Below are positions 5,155 through 5,424 of a stretch of 5,424 nt of DNA, in pieces. Positions within the stretch are counted from its first letter, which is position 1; the number at the start of each line of letters is the position of its first letter. The DNA lies in contig JACFNY010000061.1 in NCBI GenBank assembly GCA_019454625.1, positions 3,696 through 9,119 of the forward strand. Reading direction: 5' to 3'. The position numbers and the translations under genes were made by a program. The notes under the pieces were generated by a model that was not told the DNA's origin, searched no databases, and saw nothing but the letters and a program-made list of their open reading frames with translations. This DNA comes from Sphingomonadaceae bacterium (GTDB lineage Bacteria; Pseudomonadota; Alphaproteobacteria; Sphingomonadales; Sphingomonadaceae).

Positions 5155-5424
5155 ATGCAATTCTCGACGAGGATTTGGAAGGTTTTTCCGCCGCGGACGG
5201 GGTCTGCGACAGGAAGGCCGAGGCGTTTGCTCTCCGCTGCCATCAGCGCCTCGGCTTCGGCCGCGTCCATGCCGCCCGTGTTGAACGCAAGGCCGCCGCA
5301 GCGGATTGCCGGATTGGTGCGGCCACCGAGCCGCAGGTTCAGCGCGATCGTATCCTCGAGGCTCGGGATCGCATAGCCCGGCGCGCCGAGGATCTCCGCC
5401 CGCCCCGGCTGGTGGCACACCACG
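5148..5424 (-). CDS. DUF1611 / DgcN-family protein, C-terminal part (5' end outside window)
   Basis: The frame is open from the right edge to TGA at 5148-5150, with 91 visible residues. They match the C-terminal P-loop-type domain of DUF1611 proteins: VVCHQPGR at the edge, GYAIPSLEDTIALNL, GGRTNPAIR, LAFNTGGMDAAEAEAL and the closing GLPVADPVRGG. As I recall, a characterised member, DgcN, N-acetylates D-glutamate, and its partner DgcA racemises N-acetyl-D-glutamate. Older annotations call the family an NAD-dependent epimerase, which the visible part neither supports nor excludes. The complete protein is usually about 330-350 residues, so most of it lies outside. The YkvI-like gene starts at or within its stop codon. 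The family call is firm; the D-glutamate function is inferred from relatives, and dgcA is not visible here. Confidence 0.85.
   Translation of the reverse strand, partial: VVCHQPGRAEILGAPGYAIPSLEDTIALNLRLGGRTNPAIRCGGLAFNTGGMDAAEAEALMAAESKRLGLPVADPVRGGKTFQILVENCIG

Noticed and set aside
3766..5376. 536-codon + strand open frame opposite the YkvI-like gene
   Set aside because: The very Arg/Glu/Asp/His-rich translation is what the reverse complement of membrane-helix codons gives. No start signal or homology supports it.
5143..5418. Upstream extension of the YkvI-like frame to 5418 (461 codons)
   Set aside because: It would overlap nearly all of the visible DUF1611 coding region, and its first ~90 residues are Arg/Pro-rich non-homologous sequence. 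GTG 5142 or 5151 fits better.

Overview
The window is GC-rich (roughly two-thirds G+C by eye) bacterial chromosomal DNA with tightly packed genes. Three features point to an alphaproteobacterium, most plausibly a sphingomonad: the rpsF-rpsR-rplI order, an S6 with a long Arg/Asp/Gly-rich tail, and an L9 of about 200 residues with an acidic C-terminal extension. The taxonomic call is inference from gene content, not from a marker phylogeny.

Layout. Positions 1-1072 on the + strand hold a ribosomal-protein operon: the 3' end of rpsF (S6), complete rpsR (S18) and complete rplI (L9), each with a Shine-Dalgarno sequence at the preceding stop codon. A hairpin at 1097-1126, with a T run on one side and an A run on the other, looks like a bidirectional terminator. 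It separates this operon from everything to the right, which is all on the minus strand and converges on it.

Read in their own direction (right to left), the minus-strand genes are: the C-terminal part of a DUF1611/DgcN-family enzyme (enters from beyond the right edge); a YkvI-like multi-pass membrane protein that overlaps or abuts it; a 166-nt gap with a strong 45-nt inverted repeat; a secreted M19 (renal-dipeptidase-type) dipeptidase; phenylalanine 4-monooxygenase (phhA); and a DUF938/METTL26-type SAM methyltransferase. The last three are separated by only 49 and 28 nt and look like one transcription unit.

How they may work together. The minus-strand block has an amino-acid and peptide catabolism flavour. 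A periplasmic dipeptidase could release amino acids (M19 enzymes often accept peptides with a D-residue at the C-terminus). The YkvI-like protein has the look of a LeuT-fold-type transporter. The DUF1611/DgcN family has been linked to D-glutamate utilisation, and PhhA opens aerobic phenylalanine degradation. Joining these into one salvage pathway is a hypothesis from adjacency only. No mobile element, CRISPR array, tRNA or rRNA gene was seen, and no intergenic stretch exceeds 300 nt.
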